Positions 1-13,190 of a DNA stretch of 64,000 bases are shown in pieces. Source of the DNA: Rotaria socialis (lineage: Eukaryota; Rotifera; Eurotatoria; Philodinida; Philodinidae); assembly GCA_905331475.1 (NCBI GenBank), contig CAJNYU010001127.1:186001-250000 (forward strand). The letters are read 5' to 3'. Made by a program: the position numbers and the translations under genes. Positions within the stretch are counted from its first letter, which is position 1, and each line of letters begins with the position of its first letter. Under the pieces are notes generated by a model. It did not search any database. It was not told the DNA's origin and saw only the letters and a program-made list of their open reading frames with translations.

Positions 1-743
1 GTCATACAATTGTTTCGAAATATTCTATACCATTGATTTTTTCCAAGGTTTACAGACAATGCTTCACTGAAAGAATAGACAATTCAAGAAGCATTTTGTT
101 TTCGTGATATTACTTGGTTTTGAATAGAATTTGATATGGCTCAAAGAAAATACCATGTGTAAAGATATAGAAGAATTTTTTAATTTGGTGAAACTCCTAG
201 TGAATGAGAAAGTAAAATATTTGTGACATTGTAAGGTTTTCATATGTATTACACAGAATGATTCCAGAATTTCGAATCTATGATAATTTTCTTTCCAGTT
301 ATCCACATCTAGCAGCTTGAAAATTTTCGAATTTATTTAATAAGTCGTTCCCTAGAAATCTCGAAAAAGTACTGGAAGTGATCTCCATTAATATGAGTTA
401 GTCAATTCCACTGCAATAAACCGTATATTTAATTCTGCTAATTACTTGGGAGTACAAAATGTCGATTAATCCAAAGAAAACAACCCTGATTATCACCGTA
501 AGTTTATATCAGATAATCACGAGTCTCATCCCTCGCATGCCTACAAACTATCATGCTGTTATCTCTAGGAAAACATGTCTCTTGTAAATATCATATTATT
601 TCGAAGATTTTTATGCTGATTACAACGTTTCTCTAAACTTGAACTTATTTTTCTTCTTGATTTGAGTTATTCCGAACTAAACTCTAGTCAATCTATGTTT
701 AAATGGCGAATATCATAGAATTTTCATCGTCTGCAAGGCTTAC
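1..743. other. Presumed long intron at the left edge; no exon recognised
   Basis: The splice donor (GTAAGC on the minus strand) at 743-742 shows that the USP10-like transcript continues to lower coordinates. I translated the minus strand by eye and saw nothing resembling the rest of the USP catalytic domain, including the His box. The region is therefore most simply an intron that continues past the window edge. Confidence 0.5.
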
Positions 744-3700
744 TTTAATGTCGAGTGACAGTGTAAAAAATGGTTCGTGTGTGACTGATTTTTGATTTCC
801 GGCAGTATGTACTGTTGAACGGAATTTTCCAGTAAAGATATCGGCAATGAGACTTTTCCGAATTTCATTCTAAAAATATGAAATTATCAAGAGTTTACTT
901 TATAGGAAATAAACAATTTCTTCTCAAACTTACCGTTCGAAGAACATGTGTACGATTTCTTTTACCAACTTGAAGCCAATCTTCTGACTTTTCTTCTCCA
1001 TTTTGAATTAAACTTGTTGCTGGTGTTGCTACATCAGATGTAGACGAGGATTCGTCTTTAAAACGAAAACAATAGAGTTACTATTTTTTTCTTCTCAAAA
1101 AAAGTTTTCATGTGAATTTACCGATTTTATTTATTGCTGTGTCATACAAAACTGAACAGATTTCATCATGAATTTCACTTAACAATTGACACAATAGTTC
1201 ATGTGCATCTTCTTGTTTTGTTTTAACAATATCAAGAGATACATGACGAAAACGAGCTATTTCTTGAAGAATATCAGTTGGATCAAATGCTTGACCACAT
1301 ATAATGTCTTTATGATTCGCTGAATTTGATTTACTTCGATCCATTTTTTCAAATTGATTAACAAATGCATGACTAAAATAATAACAAAAACAAATTGTCT
1401 ACTTTTATTAAGTACTAACTAGAACGAATGTTAAAGTTAAGAACAAGTTTAAAACGCATTACAAAAGCAATCTCAACAGTGAAAATAATTATGTTCTTGA
1501 ACGATCCCAGAAATTCATACGTCTCAACAACGAAGAACCTTAAGGAAACAATTGATTAAATATTGTCTTTTGAGTTAAATTTAGTATTCTTAAATGGATT
1601 CGATTAGTTAAGTACATTTTTCTATTCTTGAGAGAAATCAATTCGCTCCATATGTATTAATGAGATGTGCACTTCTCTAGAGGTTTTTCATTTGTTTTAA
1701 ATAATTAAATAAAACTTACACAGCTTTCATACATGGAACATTATGATCAGCAGAATCTTCATTTAGTGGGATATATTTCATCACATTAAAAAAAGCAGGA
1801 CAAGCAAGTAGTGCTTGAAAAGTCTATTGAGAATAAAAAAAATGAAAGCAGTTATGTTTGATTTAGTTAAAATTTAAAAATCCATACAGCATTAATATAA
1901 CAATAATTATTTTTATTAATTAGACCACGAGGTTTGATAGCCATAGCTGATGGACGTACTTCACATTTGGAAAAATAATCTATGAAAAAAAATATTTAAT
2001 TAGAAAATCCAAAATTAACGAAATAGTTTAAACCTTCTAATGATTTCGATTCTAAACCATTGCTATTATAAACATGATAGTTTGGTTTTGAATAAAAACT
2101 ATTTGTATTTGTTTTTGATGTAATATTTCCATTTTGTTGCGGTTGTTGTTGAGATGATGTTGTTGAAGTTTGTGTTCCACTGAGAACAGGTATTGAAACA
2201 GTTTGGAGTTTTTTATTTGGACTAGTTGTTTGTTGTGGAAGAGGAGATTGAGTATTTGATAATGGCGATGCTGCTGCTGCTGCTGCTGCTGCTGATGTCT
2301 GACTACGAAATAAATCTGCCCATGATACTGGTTTTGACTTTGGTAAATCATTTTGTTTATTAGGTGAAGATAACGGTGACGATAGATTATTTGATGCTTT
2401 TAACGTTTCAATAGATGTTCCACTGGCAACTGACGTAGAATAAATATTTAAATCATTTGTTAATTGATTTGGTGTACTCAATAGATTTTGAGTGCTATTC
2501 TGAATTGATTTATTTTCTGATTTTTTATCGGTTGGGATTATGTTAACGGGATAACTTGGACGAGTTGTTGATGTACTTTGAAGAAGATCATTGTCATTAT
2601 CTGTATCTGTTGTTGTTTCAGGTCCTGCAAAGAAAAAATGATAATATTTAGTTAAGAATTGTTATCGTCCTGTCAGAATTATTAGTAAGATTTTATTGAT
2701 GCTTAGTTCAAATCATTTTCGTATTTACTTTAACTAGTTACTTGATGAAGACTACGAAGATATCTTTGAAATATATTCTTTTTCATTGTAGTTCTTATCC
2801 TATTCGATGTAGAATTTATTTCTATTGACTGATTAAGGATTTGCAATAGAAAAGAGTATTGACACAATATTTTTCTGGTCTTTCTAAATCTAATTGGATT
2901 TATCTCATGATATACGCATGAACATTTATGAAATCGATTAGTTTATTTTGCATGGAAAGTATTAAATCACGACAGGTGAACAAACTAAAGATAAAATGTC
3001 ATTGGTTATCACATCTTTATTCAATTAAAATGAATAACATATATGAATTTATTTTGTAGTGACATTATCGTTGCGGAGAAAACATAGTAAGTAGGAATTT
3101 TGAGTGGATGTTTCGTGGCTTCTCTGACCCCTCTCTCATATTACAGTAGGTCAAAGGTCAGAGAACAATCAGTATATTTTTTCTAGCAACCGGGAGAGAA
3201 GAGTGGCACAGGTAGAAGTCAATTGTAATTGGATACGTTACTATACCAACCGAGAATTACAGGTATATGATTCCTGGCACGAAGCTACTTGGTAGCGTGA
3301 ATCTGTACTCAACAGTATTTATAATGAAGTCTACAGAGTTCTAAAAAAATGCGTCCGTATAGTCGCAATATTGCAATTTTTTTCTAAATAGAATTTAATA
3401 ATAAAGACGTCGAAAATAATGAGTACGGATACATCGATTTGCCACAATCATTGTATGATTAACATCAATCGCGTGAACTAATAGAATTATCTCTGTAGGA
3501 AATAATCAACTTTAGTGTTTATGAGTTTCTCCAGATATAGCATCGTACGTTGAGAACGTGCTGTAAATATAATAGATATATTAAATAAGCCCTGTTACTA
3601 CAGATTAAATTAATAGTTAGAACGATAGCGTTAAATCAAGAAAAACTACTTACGAAAATTTAAAAAAACATCGAGCGAATAGGAACAAGGTAAAAAAAAA

Positions 3701-4401
3701 TAGATGATCAGTAAAAAAGTAAAGTGAATTTTTGAAATCAAGAAATAAATTAGAAAAATTACTTTTGGAAAACATCAATAGTCTGATTAGAGCTTTTTCA
3801 TTTGACATGTTTTATATATGTCTAATCAGACTAAAGAAAACATATTATTTCTACAGTTTTGCCTCGAAGGAACTACATGTACAAATACTTTTAGTTACGA
3901 AACACTTCTACTGAATTGTTTCAGTAGATTATGTATCTGTACAATGTGTCGATCTTAAAATATTTGTAATGTGTCAAAATTAAAATTTTATCGAACAGTA
4001 CGAGAAGCTCTGAATATTTATAAGATAGGAAGAATACACGAAAGATTATAAAAATGTAGTGACTTCGATAAAACTCAAGAAAAATAAACTGATTATTAAG
4101 TTTTGACGATGCTCAGTTTCATATAAATTGATCAAAACTAATTTTACCATGTGAATCTATTTCATCATCGTCATCATCAACTGATTGTTTTGATGATAAT
4201 TGATCTTCGTCATTGTTTACCATCTGATGTTTCATAGTTGAATCTACCCATTGATCACATGAAATGTATCTATCATCATTAGTAGATAGTAATAATAAAT
4301 TAGAGTCATTAGCATTTTGTTCTATTTGTGGTGTTTGTTCGTTGGAACATATTTGTGTTGGCGTTGTTTCATCATTCTGTCCATTGATTTGTTGTTGTTG
4401 C

Positions 4402-4435
<34 letters not shown>

Positions 4436-5006
4436 GAAGTGTAGATTGTTCAAGCATTTGTTGATATTCTTGTCGATAATAATTCGGTGGACGTTTTTTC
4501 TTTAATTTTCTATCACTATGATGATGGTTACGTGATGATGATGATTGTTTAGTAATTTTTAAATTTTCTACTGATGAGCTTTTAGATGAATATGGTGGAG
4601 ATGTTAATGCAGAACCTGTCGATTCCTGATGAGATGAACTTCCATTGCAAGAATTATACATTGGATATGAAACGGCTCCGACACCTGACGGAGATATGAC
4701 AGATGGCACGTCAAAACCAAATTCAATAGTTGTTGTCATACAATCATCAGTTGCCCATGGGAACTAGTATCATACGAAGAAGAAGGAAAAAAAACAATAT
4801 TAAACAATTTTCGTTGTCGCTAACAAACATGCACAATACCTCCGGTTCATTTATTGTTACAGTTTGTTTATCATGACCAAAGAATTTTTCTGTTTCTTGT
4901 TCAGAAAAATCACCAAAAATAAAATCCTACAAAATCAAAATATATCGTTTTATATTTTTGTTAAAAATAATAACAATATTCATATGTTTAAACAACTTAC
5001 GGTCAT
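744..5006 (-). CDS. USP10: USP10-like ubiquitin carboxyl-terminal hydrolase (N-terminal part; 3' end beyond the window)
   Basis: Cysteine deubiquitinase of the USP10 family, known to bind G3BP and act on p53 and stress-granule or ribosomal substrates. Nine exons read in consistent phase: 5001-5006 (Met-Thr), 4840-4926, 4148-4763, 2034-2624, 1888-1979, 1720-1823, 1122-1372, 934-1055 and 744-869, 665 codons so far. Near the N terminus FIFGDFSEQE carries the FGDF G3BP-binding motif, as in vertebrate USP10 (residues 6-9 here). IEFGFDVP follows, then a Gln run and disordered linkers, then VSWADLF. The catalytic Cys box NYCYINATFQALLACP is split by the intron at 1824-1887, and QEDAHELL marks the next USP box. 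EDWLQVGKRNRT and HEPFFTLSLDIK match the USP10 insert and the start of the second catalytic half. The His-box half is not recognisable in 1-743 and should lie outside the window. The ATG at 5006 is chosen because it is followed directly by GTAAGT and joins in phase to the FGDF exon. Confidence 0.93.
4388..4437 (-). repeat. CAA/CAG repeat coding polyglutamine in the USP10-like gene
   Basis: A nearly pure (CAA)n tract with one CAG encodes about 17 consecutive Gln in the disordered N-terminal region of the USP10-like protein. The complementary strand reads as a leucine run, which is only a shadow frame. A GCA/GCT Ala run of 9 residues lies further along the same protein at about 2268-2295. Both are likely length-polymorphic. 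Confidence 0.9.
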
Positions 5007-8000
5007 TATGAGGAGTCAAATGGTAAAAAGAAGAAAAACAGAATCGATTAAAATTAATGTTTCCAATTAATTGCTCGAAGATAATTGCTTATTTTAGCTA
5101 CATAACGATTAAAATGTATCATAAATATTTTTTAGTGCCTAGAAATCACCATCTATAAACAAGATTATTTCAGTTAATTGCGTCGTTCAATTTGATTTCG
5201 ATAAGAAATTCAGAACATATCTGTGATACTACCGTTATTCTAAAATGATTAATTCAATCTTTAATCATGAGTAATAGTAAATACCGTATACAAAAAAAAA
5301 ATTTTTTTTTCGAGCCATGATTTCTTTTCTATTAGTTATTTATTTGTTTCTCAAATTGTTATCGAGGCTATCGAGCGTTCGCTTGCTCGGACGGCTCGGT
5401 AGGTATTTTATGCTCACCAATGAAAATTGATGTCAGCAATAAAATGTTTCCCCTCTTTTGAAGTTAAAATAAATGAAAAATAATTTCGAAGAAAATAATA
5501 TTTTTCTTTTTCATGGTATAATCACTAGTTAGTTTTAGTGACTTTGAATCAGAAAAGAAAGTCAACATTATTTTTTTTACTTTTTTAGAATAATAAAATA
5601 TAAATAATTTTAAATTTTGATTAATTTGATTTTTAATAATTTCTCTCACTGGGATTAGTGACATCTATTGCCATGATCTGTAATACTTATTTCTGAGCAA
5701 AACTTAAACTAAAGTGACACTAATATGATATAGTTCCAATTATATTATACATCTTCTTTATGTTCTTGAAACACCTAGTTCTTAGTATGGGTTTAGATAT
5801 TCAAAACTTCTAAATATACTTTTTTGAAAAATGCTTGCTTATGTTGTTCTCAATAACTTTCATTCGAATTTCCATATGACAAAATGTGCCAATACATTTT
5901 ATGACGACATGATAGCTCAATTCTTCATGACAACCATGCTGTCACTAAAACTACCAATACATCGTACGAAATTATGTGTTGCTTGTATATGTTTTTGATA
6001 GTTTAAGAATGACCTATCAAACTTGTTTTTTAAGTATCATATTGCCATTATTAAGTGTATGAATCATAATACGATTGTATAACTTCTTCAAAGTAGCCAC
6101 GGCTTTCTCATGTATAATTGTCAAAAGACGAATGTTGTGTTAACTTTAAATGTTTGCATGTTTTCAAAGGTTGATAGAAAGAAATTCTAAAGCAATACCA
6201 TGAATGAAATATAATCAAAATGGACAACCATCTAACTAAAACAGCTTTTTTTAAACTGATTTCAATCGAACTAATTGTTCAGACTAATATTATTTCGAAA
6301 AATTCCAGCCATAAAAATACATATCACCGTACTCGGAATAATCATCTGTCTATATGTCAACCAACTACGCCAGTAAGACGTGCATTCATCGTCTTTATTA
6401 GTCAATCAAACTCTGTATTCGTTGTAAATTGGCTTGAAAAGATTATTTGAATCAATAATGAATATAGCTTAGAACTTTAACAGGATCCATATTTGCTACT
6501 AAACTATTCAATTTTTTGTTCTGAATACAAAACCTCAATCGTGTAAAAATCTTCTTGACTTTAAAAATTCGGTCTTAATTTCATGTGAATATCACTATTA
6601 GAAACTGCGCATTTTACTATTCAGTAGAAACATAGTCTTTTGATGCCTATACGATAGTGAATGAATGATAAACCTCATAGGAATACAGTCATATCGAATA
6701 TCAATAATAGTTTTCATGTTTAAATGAAATACTCACCCGAAATATCTATTCTATAATATGAATAATCTATAGAAGAATCTTGAGCTAAAAATTATACTTG
6801 TACTTCTTATCATCATTCTAACAGCAGTTTATTTCACATTAGTCAAGATTTTATTAATTAGTAATCAATATTGTAGCACATATTTTCTATTGGTAAATAT
6901 TGATAATTCTAGATACCTCTTTATTTTTTATTGAAGCCTTTTGATAATTTAAAAAATCTAACTCGTTATCTTAAGACCCCTCCCCCCGCTCAGATCTGAG
7001 TCGTCACTTAGAAAGGTTCATTTGAGCTTAAATTTTCAGAGATGACTGGTCTTCATTAGAAACAACCGTGATAAAAATTTCAGCTCGATATATTGAACTG
7101 AGCCGAACATATGGCTTGTCTACATACGAATTATGGCCACCAGGAGAATCCATAAGGCTCTGCCAGTAGGAGAGCTATACAAGTCGCGCTTGTTTTAAAT
7201 TAAACCCAACACCAATAAGCAACTTTTGTCAGAACAAAATTTAAAAATTTACTTTAGTTAATGTTTTGCAAGTATTTTACGCGAATAGGGGTCAAAATTT
7301 GGCTAAAAATGACCATCTGTTGGTATAGAATCCGACGTTTCTAAGTTCAGGAATCAAATATACAAAATCTGATCGGACAAGATTTTACTTATACTTGAAG
7401 CTTCAAAATAACAAAAAAATGATCTTATTATCTTAAATCGCTTGGAACTAGTTTCATTTTTTCTGACAAAAAACCTTGTTTTGAGAAAAACGATGAATAA
7501 GTTTAAGAATCATTCTTTTGTTTAAACTTGAAAAAAAATTCAGAAAAAAGATCTATTTGTTATATTTCTACACTGAATCGGTTCGATGATGTGATGAGTG
7601 ATTTCAACTCGCAACACCTATAAACGATCTTTACTATTAGCTCTATTCTTTCAACTGACTCGCCTACACTATACTTATGAATATGAAATGAGAGTTTTTA
7701 ACCTAATAAACATAACCAACATTGCTTTTAACCCATTCAATTGAATGAAATCGATAGAACTATCATTTCTGCACAGATTCATTGTATTTCTTCTTTCATA
7801 AATTGATTTCTTTGATTACAAGACAACGATCTGTGAAGCAAGGTAAAACAAAATCGTCATCGGGTCGAGAAGTGCCACTTTTTTTATTCGGAGAACATTT
7901 GTATGAAAGACAAATATCATATTTATGATCAGCGTACTGAATAAGCTATGTCTAGATCAAACTCCGGAAAAAGGAAAAACAATTTCGTTTTCTGGAGGGT

Positions 8001-8598
8001 GACTAAGGCAAAATGATTTTACAAAAAAAAGTACACTATTTTGTTCAGAATTTTATACTGATTCCAATCATGTGACTACTTTTTCAGAAAATAGTTTGGT
8101 CAAAAAATGACTTTACCACCACTTGTCTTTTCTCGAAAAACAAGGTAGTAAGGTTTAGTATTTTTTCGAGAAATCCCTTAAAATCGAACCTTTTTTTAAG
8201 AAAACCTATATATAATCTGAAAGAGGAGACTCTGAGGCATCTACCCATGAGAAAAACTCAAACTTTAATCTTTTCGAAAAAATCAACTTTTTTAGGGGGG
8301 GGGGGGGTTAAGTCAAGAAATTCGCCTCAAACCCCGCTCGGTTTGTTTTTTNAGAAAATCGACTCAAACCCAGCTCCTTTTGTTTTTTATATTTTTGATT
8401 TTTTAATCAATGAACTAATTCATTTCAGACTTGCTCTTTAACCATTATCAATCATTGCTGTTCATAGAATATATTTTCGATCTTTCCACCCATCAAATAC
8501 ATCGTATTGTATACAATAATACTTCAAGCTGTAAAACTTATTTCAGGCAGGACAGCTTTTAAGAATTTTTGTTTTATTTACACTCAAAAAGAAACATG
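5007..8598. other. Intergenic, AT-rich, no gene recognised
   Basis: Upstream of the USP10-like start. Short open frames here show no domain, motif or plausible exon chain. It contains C-tracts near 6975-6996, a 13-G homopolymer at 8295-8307 and the single ambiguous base at 8352. The first 300 bp should hold the USP10-like promoter. Confidence 0.6.
8295..8352. repeat. G13 homopolymer and adjacent ambiguous base
   Basis: Thirteen consecutive G at 8295-8307, followed by two similar CTCAAACCC(C/A)GCTC copies (about 8325 and 8363) around the only n of the window (8352). The duplicated motif and homopolymer suggest a difficult assembly spot, so length and sequence here should be treated as uncertain. 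Confidence 0.7.
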
Positions 8599-9588
8599 TT
8601 AAATCATTTGTACTTCTGACGATTTGACCAACAGTTTTGAATTCATTTTATCATCATGTCTATCTTCAAATTCATTTGATTCGTTAATAAATTGTGTTAC
8701 AATCGTTGATGATGATAATTCATGATTCTTCTCAAGCCTATTAAGTGACGATTTATATTTATCATCAATCATACGAAAATATGGAAGTATAGAATTGAAG
8801 TATTCGCTATTATTTTCAACATGATTTGTTTTGTGTAAAAGACGGCCAACAAGTCGATGAACAGCAATAAGATATTATCTATTTAACCGTCATTTATGCT
8901 TGATATTCCCATCATGAACTCCTTCAGCTACACCTGAAACGAAATCATATATTTCGTTTTTATAGAAATTATCTAGTGAAAATATCTAACTTACTACTGA
9001 TAATTCTAACAAAACGCCATAAATGAAACGAAAATATAAGTAATTTTTTGCTTAGAATTTTCTTTTCATACTGTAAAGAATACAAATCAATAATGAATGA
9101 TGTAACAACAATGAAACCATCAAAATATTGTATTTTTTTTCTTCGAATATTTCAAAAGTCAAAGTCTTTTCCACATCCAGATATTCTAATCAATAATTCA
9201 ATGAGGAAAAAACTTAAGATGACTATGGATGAATAATGTGTACTTTCCGTCGCTAATTCAACATGTTCTTTAATTGTTTCATAGGAGTGATGTGACGCTT
9301 GATGAACATGAAGTTTACATTCGTATTGCATTTTAAGTGTGTCTAACATAATTTCAGAAATTAATAATGAGATATCAAAAATAACTAAGAAAATAATTAG
9401 AACACGAAAATAGAATGATTGAATTATTCCGCAAATGACTTCTTGATGACGATAACCTCGATCCCATCATATTGAATTATATTTTTTCGAGCTTGATGAT
9501 ATACTTCGTTTTTCATCAAGAACAATTTTATCCTTTTTTTCAATCCGTATCATTTGCATTAATTGATACGACTTACTAGTTTGGCCTA
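8599..9588 (-). pseudogene. HVCN1: Voltage-gated proton channel (Hv1/HVCN1) pseudogene
   Basis: Relic of an Hv1 proton channel, a four-helix voltage-sensor protein that extrudes H+ through the plasma membrane. One long frame runs from about 9586 to a donor near 8990, interrupted by TGA twice. It contains S1 with the selectivity Asp (LVIFDISLLISEIMLD), S2 (HYSSIVILSFFLIELLIRI), S3 (FDGFIVVTSFIIDLY) and S4 (FSFHLWRFVRIIS, with two of the usual three Arg). A donor GTAAGT and a TTTCAG acceptor lead to a last exon (about 8930 to 8599) that aligns with the Hv1 C-terminal coiled coil (VHRLVGRLLHK), ending at a TAA at 8599-8601. That exon has two more in-frame stops, TGA and TAA, 18 bp apart. With four nonsense codons and no alternative splicing that avoids them, it is most likely dead. 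The family assignment rests on helix-by-helix similarity judged by eye. Confidence 0.82.
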
Positions 9589-12500
9589 AACAATAAGTAC
9601 ATGAACACGCACATCTATCTACGTATATAAAGAATGAAAGTGATGGATATAGATAAAAAATGTTTCGGTTCGTCTTTTCCTTCTGTCAGACAGATGTTTT
9701 CTTCCTTTGTACCATTCTGCAATAAACATAAAATCACGGTATTGTATATCATTTATTGCTACAGTCTATACTACATTCCTAACTGATAGTATTCAAAAGA
9801 TTATTAACTTTTTTTTTGTACATCAAAGTTTCATATTTGACTATGAGTCGTAAATACTAAAAGAATCTTTGCTTAATGGTTTCATTATCGACAAGAGATA
9901 AATATACCTAAATAAAAAAATAGTTGTATGTCGTAAAATTTGTGATTCTTACTGTAAAAGCTCACCATCAACTGTAAGATATTGATTAAACAGCAAGACT
10001 CTCGTAAATATACCCAGATGTATGTATGTCTTGCCAGTAGCTAAAGTTTGATCATTTTCATCCGCATCAATGACGATGGACATAAAACAAATAGCTACTA
10101 GAATTATATTCTAAAACTATGCAATTATTTTAGTTTTTCAATATTTCCTTTTCTTTGTAGTTTTTGTAATACTATTCTATCTAGCTATCAATATTATACT
10201 AATTTATCTAGTGAAATCAACTGTCGACGAATTCTATCATTTTATTAACATTTTTCTCTCGCTAGTATGAATTGATAACAGTATCTACAATGTTTTCCAT
10301 AATTTCTGTTCTTTTTTTGGCATCTAAGACAACGTTCTGACAAACATCTGTGTGTATTTTGTAATAAATACTAAAAATTCGTAATCTTTATCCCATGATT
10401 ATCATGATTTTACTTATTATTGTTCATATCTTATCAGATCTACTAGTTATTCGTCTTGGTGATAAAAAACAAGAACTGATTTTTATGCTTTTTATTATAC
10501 TTCAATTGCATTCTACTTGTACCATTTTATTGTAACGTACTCTCTCTTATCTTAGTTTCATAGTGTTCATCAGATGAACTTCATCCGAATCTTGACTAGT
10601 TACATTATTTAACAAGAATACCATATCTACTGGCTTATTAAGTGTCGTCGTTAGTCGCATATTGGTTTGAATACAATGAGTTTATTGATAAGGTATATTC
10701 TATAATATTTGTAAAAAATCAACTCAGCAAATAGATATTCTTCATTGAGCAATTGAAACAAGATAGATTATAATTTAGATCATGAAAAAACAAAAAAATG
10801 AAGTTAAAAAGATCCAAAATTTTCCAAAATTTTCCAGAGTTTTTCCTTTTTTTTATCAAAGCAGCTAGACTTCTGATTTGAATATAATATTTGATCTTTT
10901 ATTATGATGAAAAATAAAACTATCAAATTAACTTAGTTATAGATATATGCACATAGTTTTCTCAATAGTGTAATAATTTAGTTCTAATTCAGATGCATTC
11001 ATATTTCGATTAATAAATATTTTCGGTCCTAAAAGCTTTATATATTATTGAAAAAAGTTCGGTAATTTTTACAATATTGTAGAAATACATTTAAGATATA
11101 CTTTTCTAATTAGGTCTCTAAATAAGCGTGGAGTGTTGTACGATAAATAGCTAATAAGTGCCAACGAAGCGTCCTAATCGTATCTAACGTTTGTAATTGA
11201 AACGTTTTTGAATCAATAGATATGAATGATCTACCATATATTGTAGACTGATTCAGCTTTGCAGACACCCAAAGGAATAGACTAGAATCATAGCATTTAA
11301 CTAGATATTTTACAGGTACATAGTTATTTATATAGTGAATCCATGCTGAAAAACATATTTGAATCGACATTTTTTTCCAACAGTAAGAATGCAAAGTTTA
11401 TCCTAATCATCGGCTTACGAATAAAAAACGTCATTATTTTGAATAAGGTATATTTGTTTGTTCTCAACTTTGAAACGATTATCAGTGTTCAGTGATCCTT
11501 TAATGATTTAAATTATTCCAGATTGAAAATTTGTTTAGTTAAAATATGTAAAAAAAAAATACAAAATCAAGTAGAATCAGTCGCAAGCTTTTGTCACCTC
11601 TTGACGAAGTAATTACATGAAATAAAACTATTCTTAAATGTTGAAGAACTCATAGAAATAAATATCCTTTGAGTTATTAGTCAATTGAATAGCTATTTTA
11701 CACTTTAGCAGATATTTCAACAGATTTAAAAAAAGAGAACCTAATGGATTAATACCGAAAGTAGTGCTAGGGCAACAATACATGCACCACTTGTGCATAT
11801 ATCTGTGTTTTTCTTGATGAAATATGTTCTTCAATCATTTCTTGTTTTCAAAGCTCAGTTTTGTGCTTTTTAAATATTCAATTCGAATTGAAATTAGAAG
11901 AAAGCAATATACGTTTTTTGTCTTCAACTTTTTCCAAACTTTGAGTTTATTTGCGTCGGTTCATATACATAAGCTGATTAAAATCAACACTTATTTAATT
12001 TAAATAATAAACAGAAAAAACACTATTCTTAGAATGTAAAAGGAACAACTTTACGATGAGAAATAGAAACAAATGCATTTCACGTGAAGATTTTAGTTAT
12101 TGTACAATCTACTATAGTCTAAACTAGGTATGCACTGAAATGATTTAGGTCGTTTCCCCCTTACTGAAGAAGAATGCTCTTATCTACTCAAATACTTGAC
12201 ACGACATTTTTCCGTCGGTACAAAATTCAAGTACGAGAATAACACCAGAGAATGTGAACGAAAGAATTTCTGCAACGTTGCCAGACTACGTGCTAGAGTC
12301 AACCAAAAAAAAACGCAAACGAAATACGAGTTTGTGTTTGCGATGTTATTTGGTTTCCTTTCAATCTTTTATCAAATTAAATTAAATAGTTTATTTGATC
12401 ATTCTCCGTTTGGTTGCCAAAGGGAAACATTCTGTAATATTTGTCGCATGACAGTTTATCGATAAAGTTCATAATCAATGAGATAATTTTAAAATATTCA

Positions 12501-13190
12501 AATTTCTTGATTGAATTGGAATTTCTAATAGGAAAAAAGTTCATTATCAATACAAACCATTGAAATAATGTAAAACTCAGAGTTTGAGATAAACAATGAT
12601 GAGATAGATTCCTTTTCAACTCAGAAATCTATGTAGACAGAGAGAGAGAGAAAGAGAAGTATTATGAAAATTGATTAAAACTAATCATGGAAATATGACT
12701 GAAGAAATTCGAAATATATTAATTGCTTAGGAAATCTATCTTTTTCAAATATTTTCTATAGTCTTGGCAAGGGAAAAACTAAACCTAAGCTCTCTTAAGA
12801 CATTCACATTTACAAGTTATTAAAAACCAACCTACTAGAAAAAAACCTATGTTAAGAAAAGCAAAATGCTGATAAATGATTATGTTAAGTAATTCAATCG
12901 TAGTTTTAAGTGTCTTTTTTAAACAGAATATAAGATTTTTTATTAAGATATTTTGAATAAAATATACTATCTATTTCTTTTGAACAATTCAAAATTGAAT
13001 CTTCTATGCGTGTCTTATAATTTATTGCATAAAATAAATCTAAATAAATTTCCTACTTAATTATCTATCGTTTCATATCTACTATGGAGATAATTAACGA
13101 TAATATTAATTGTACGATATGAATAACTTTTCTTTGAGATGTTTACTCAATACTAATCGATATGAAAATATCTGCATAAATACTTTATCT
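9589..13190. other. Intergenic, no gene recognised
   Basis: Between the proton-channel relic and the 3' end of FOXO. Open frames such as the one at 11110-11394 have no recognisable domain and no convincing splice neighbours. The part next to 13190 should contain the FOXO 3' UTR. A short GA tract lies near 12640-12655. Confidence 0.6.

Noticed and set aside
1..306. 80-codon minus-strand open frame as the missing USP10 His-box exon
   Set aside because: The translation has no USP His-box or Asp features; it looks like intron sequence.
4317..4505. Plus-strand leucine-rich frame resembling a membrane helix
   Set aside because: Reverse reading of the polyglutamine repeat in the USP10-like exon.
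11110..11394. 94-codon minus-strand open frame
   Set aside because: No recognisable domain, no good splice signals at its ends and no partner exons; kept only as a note.
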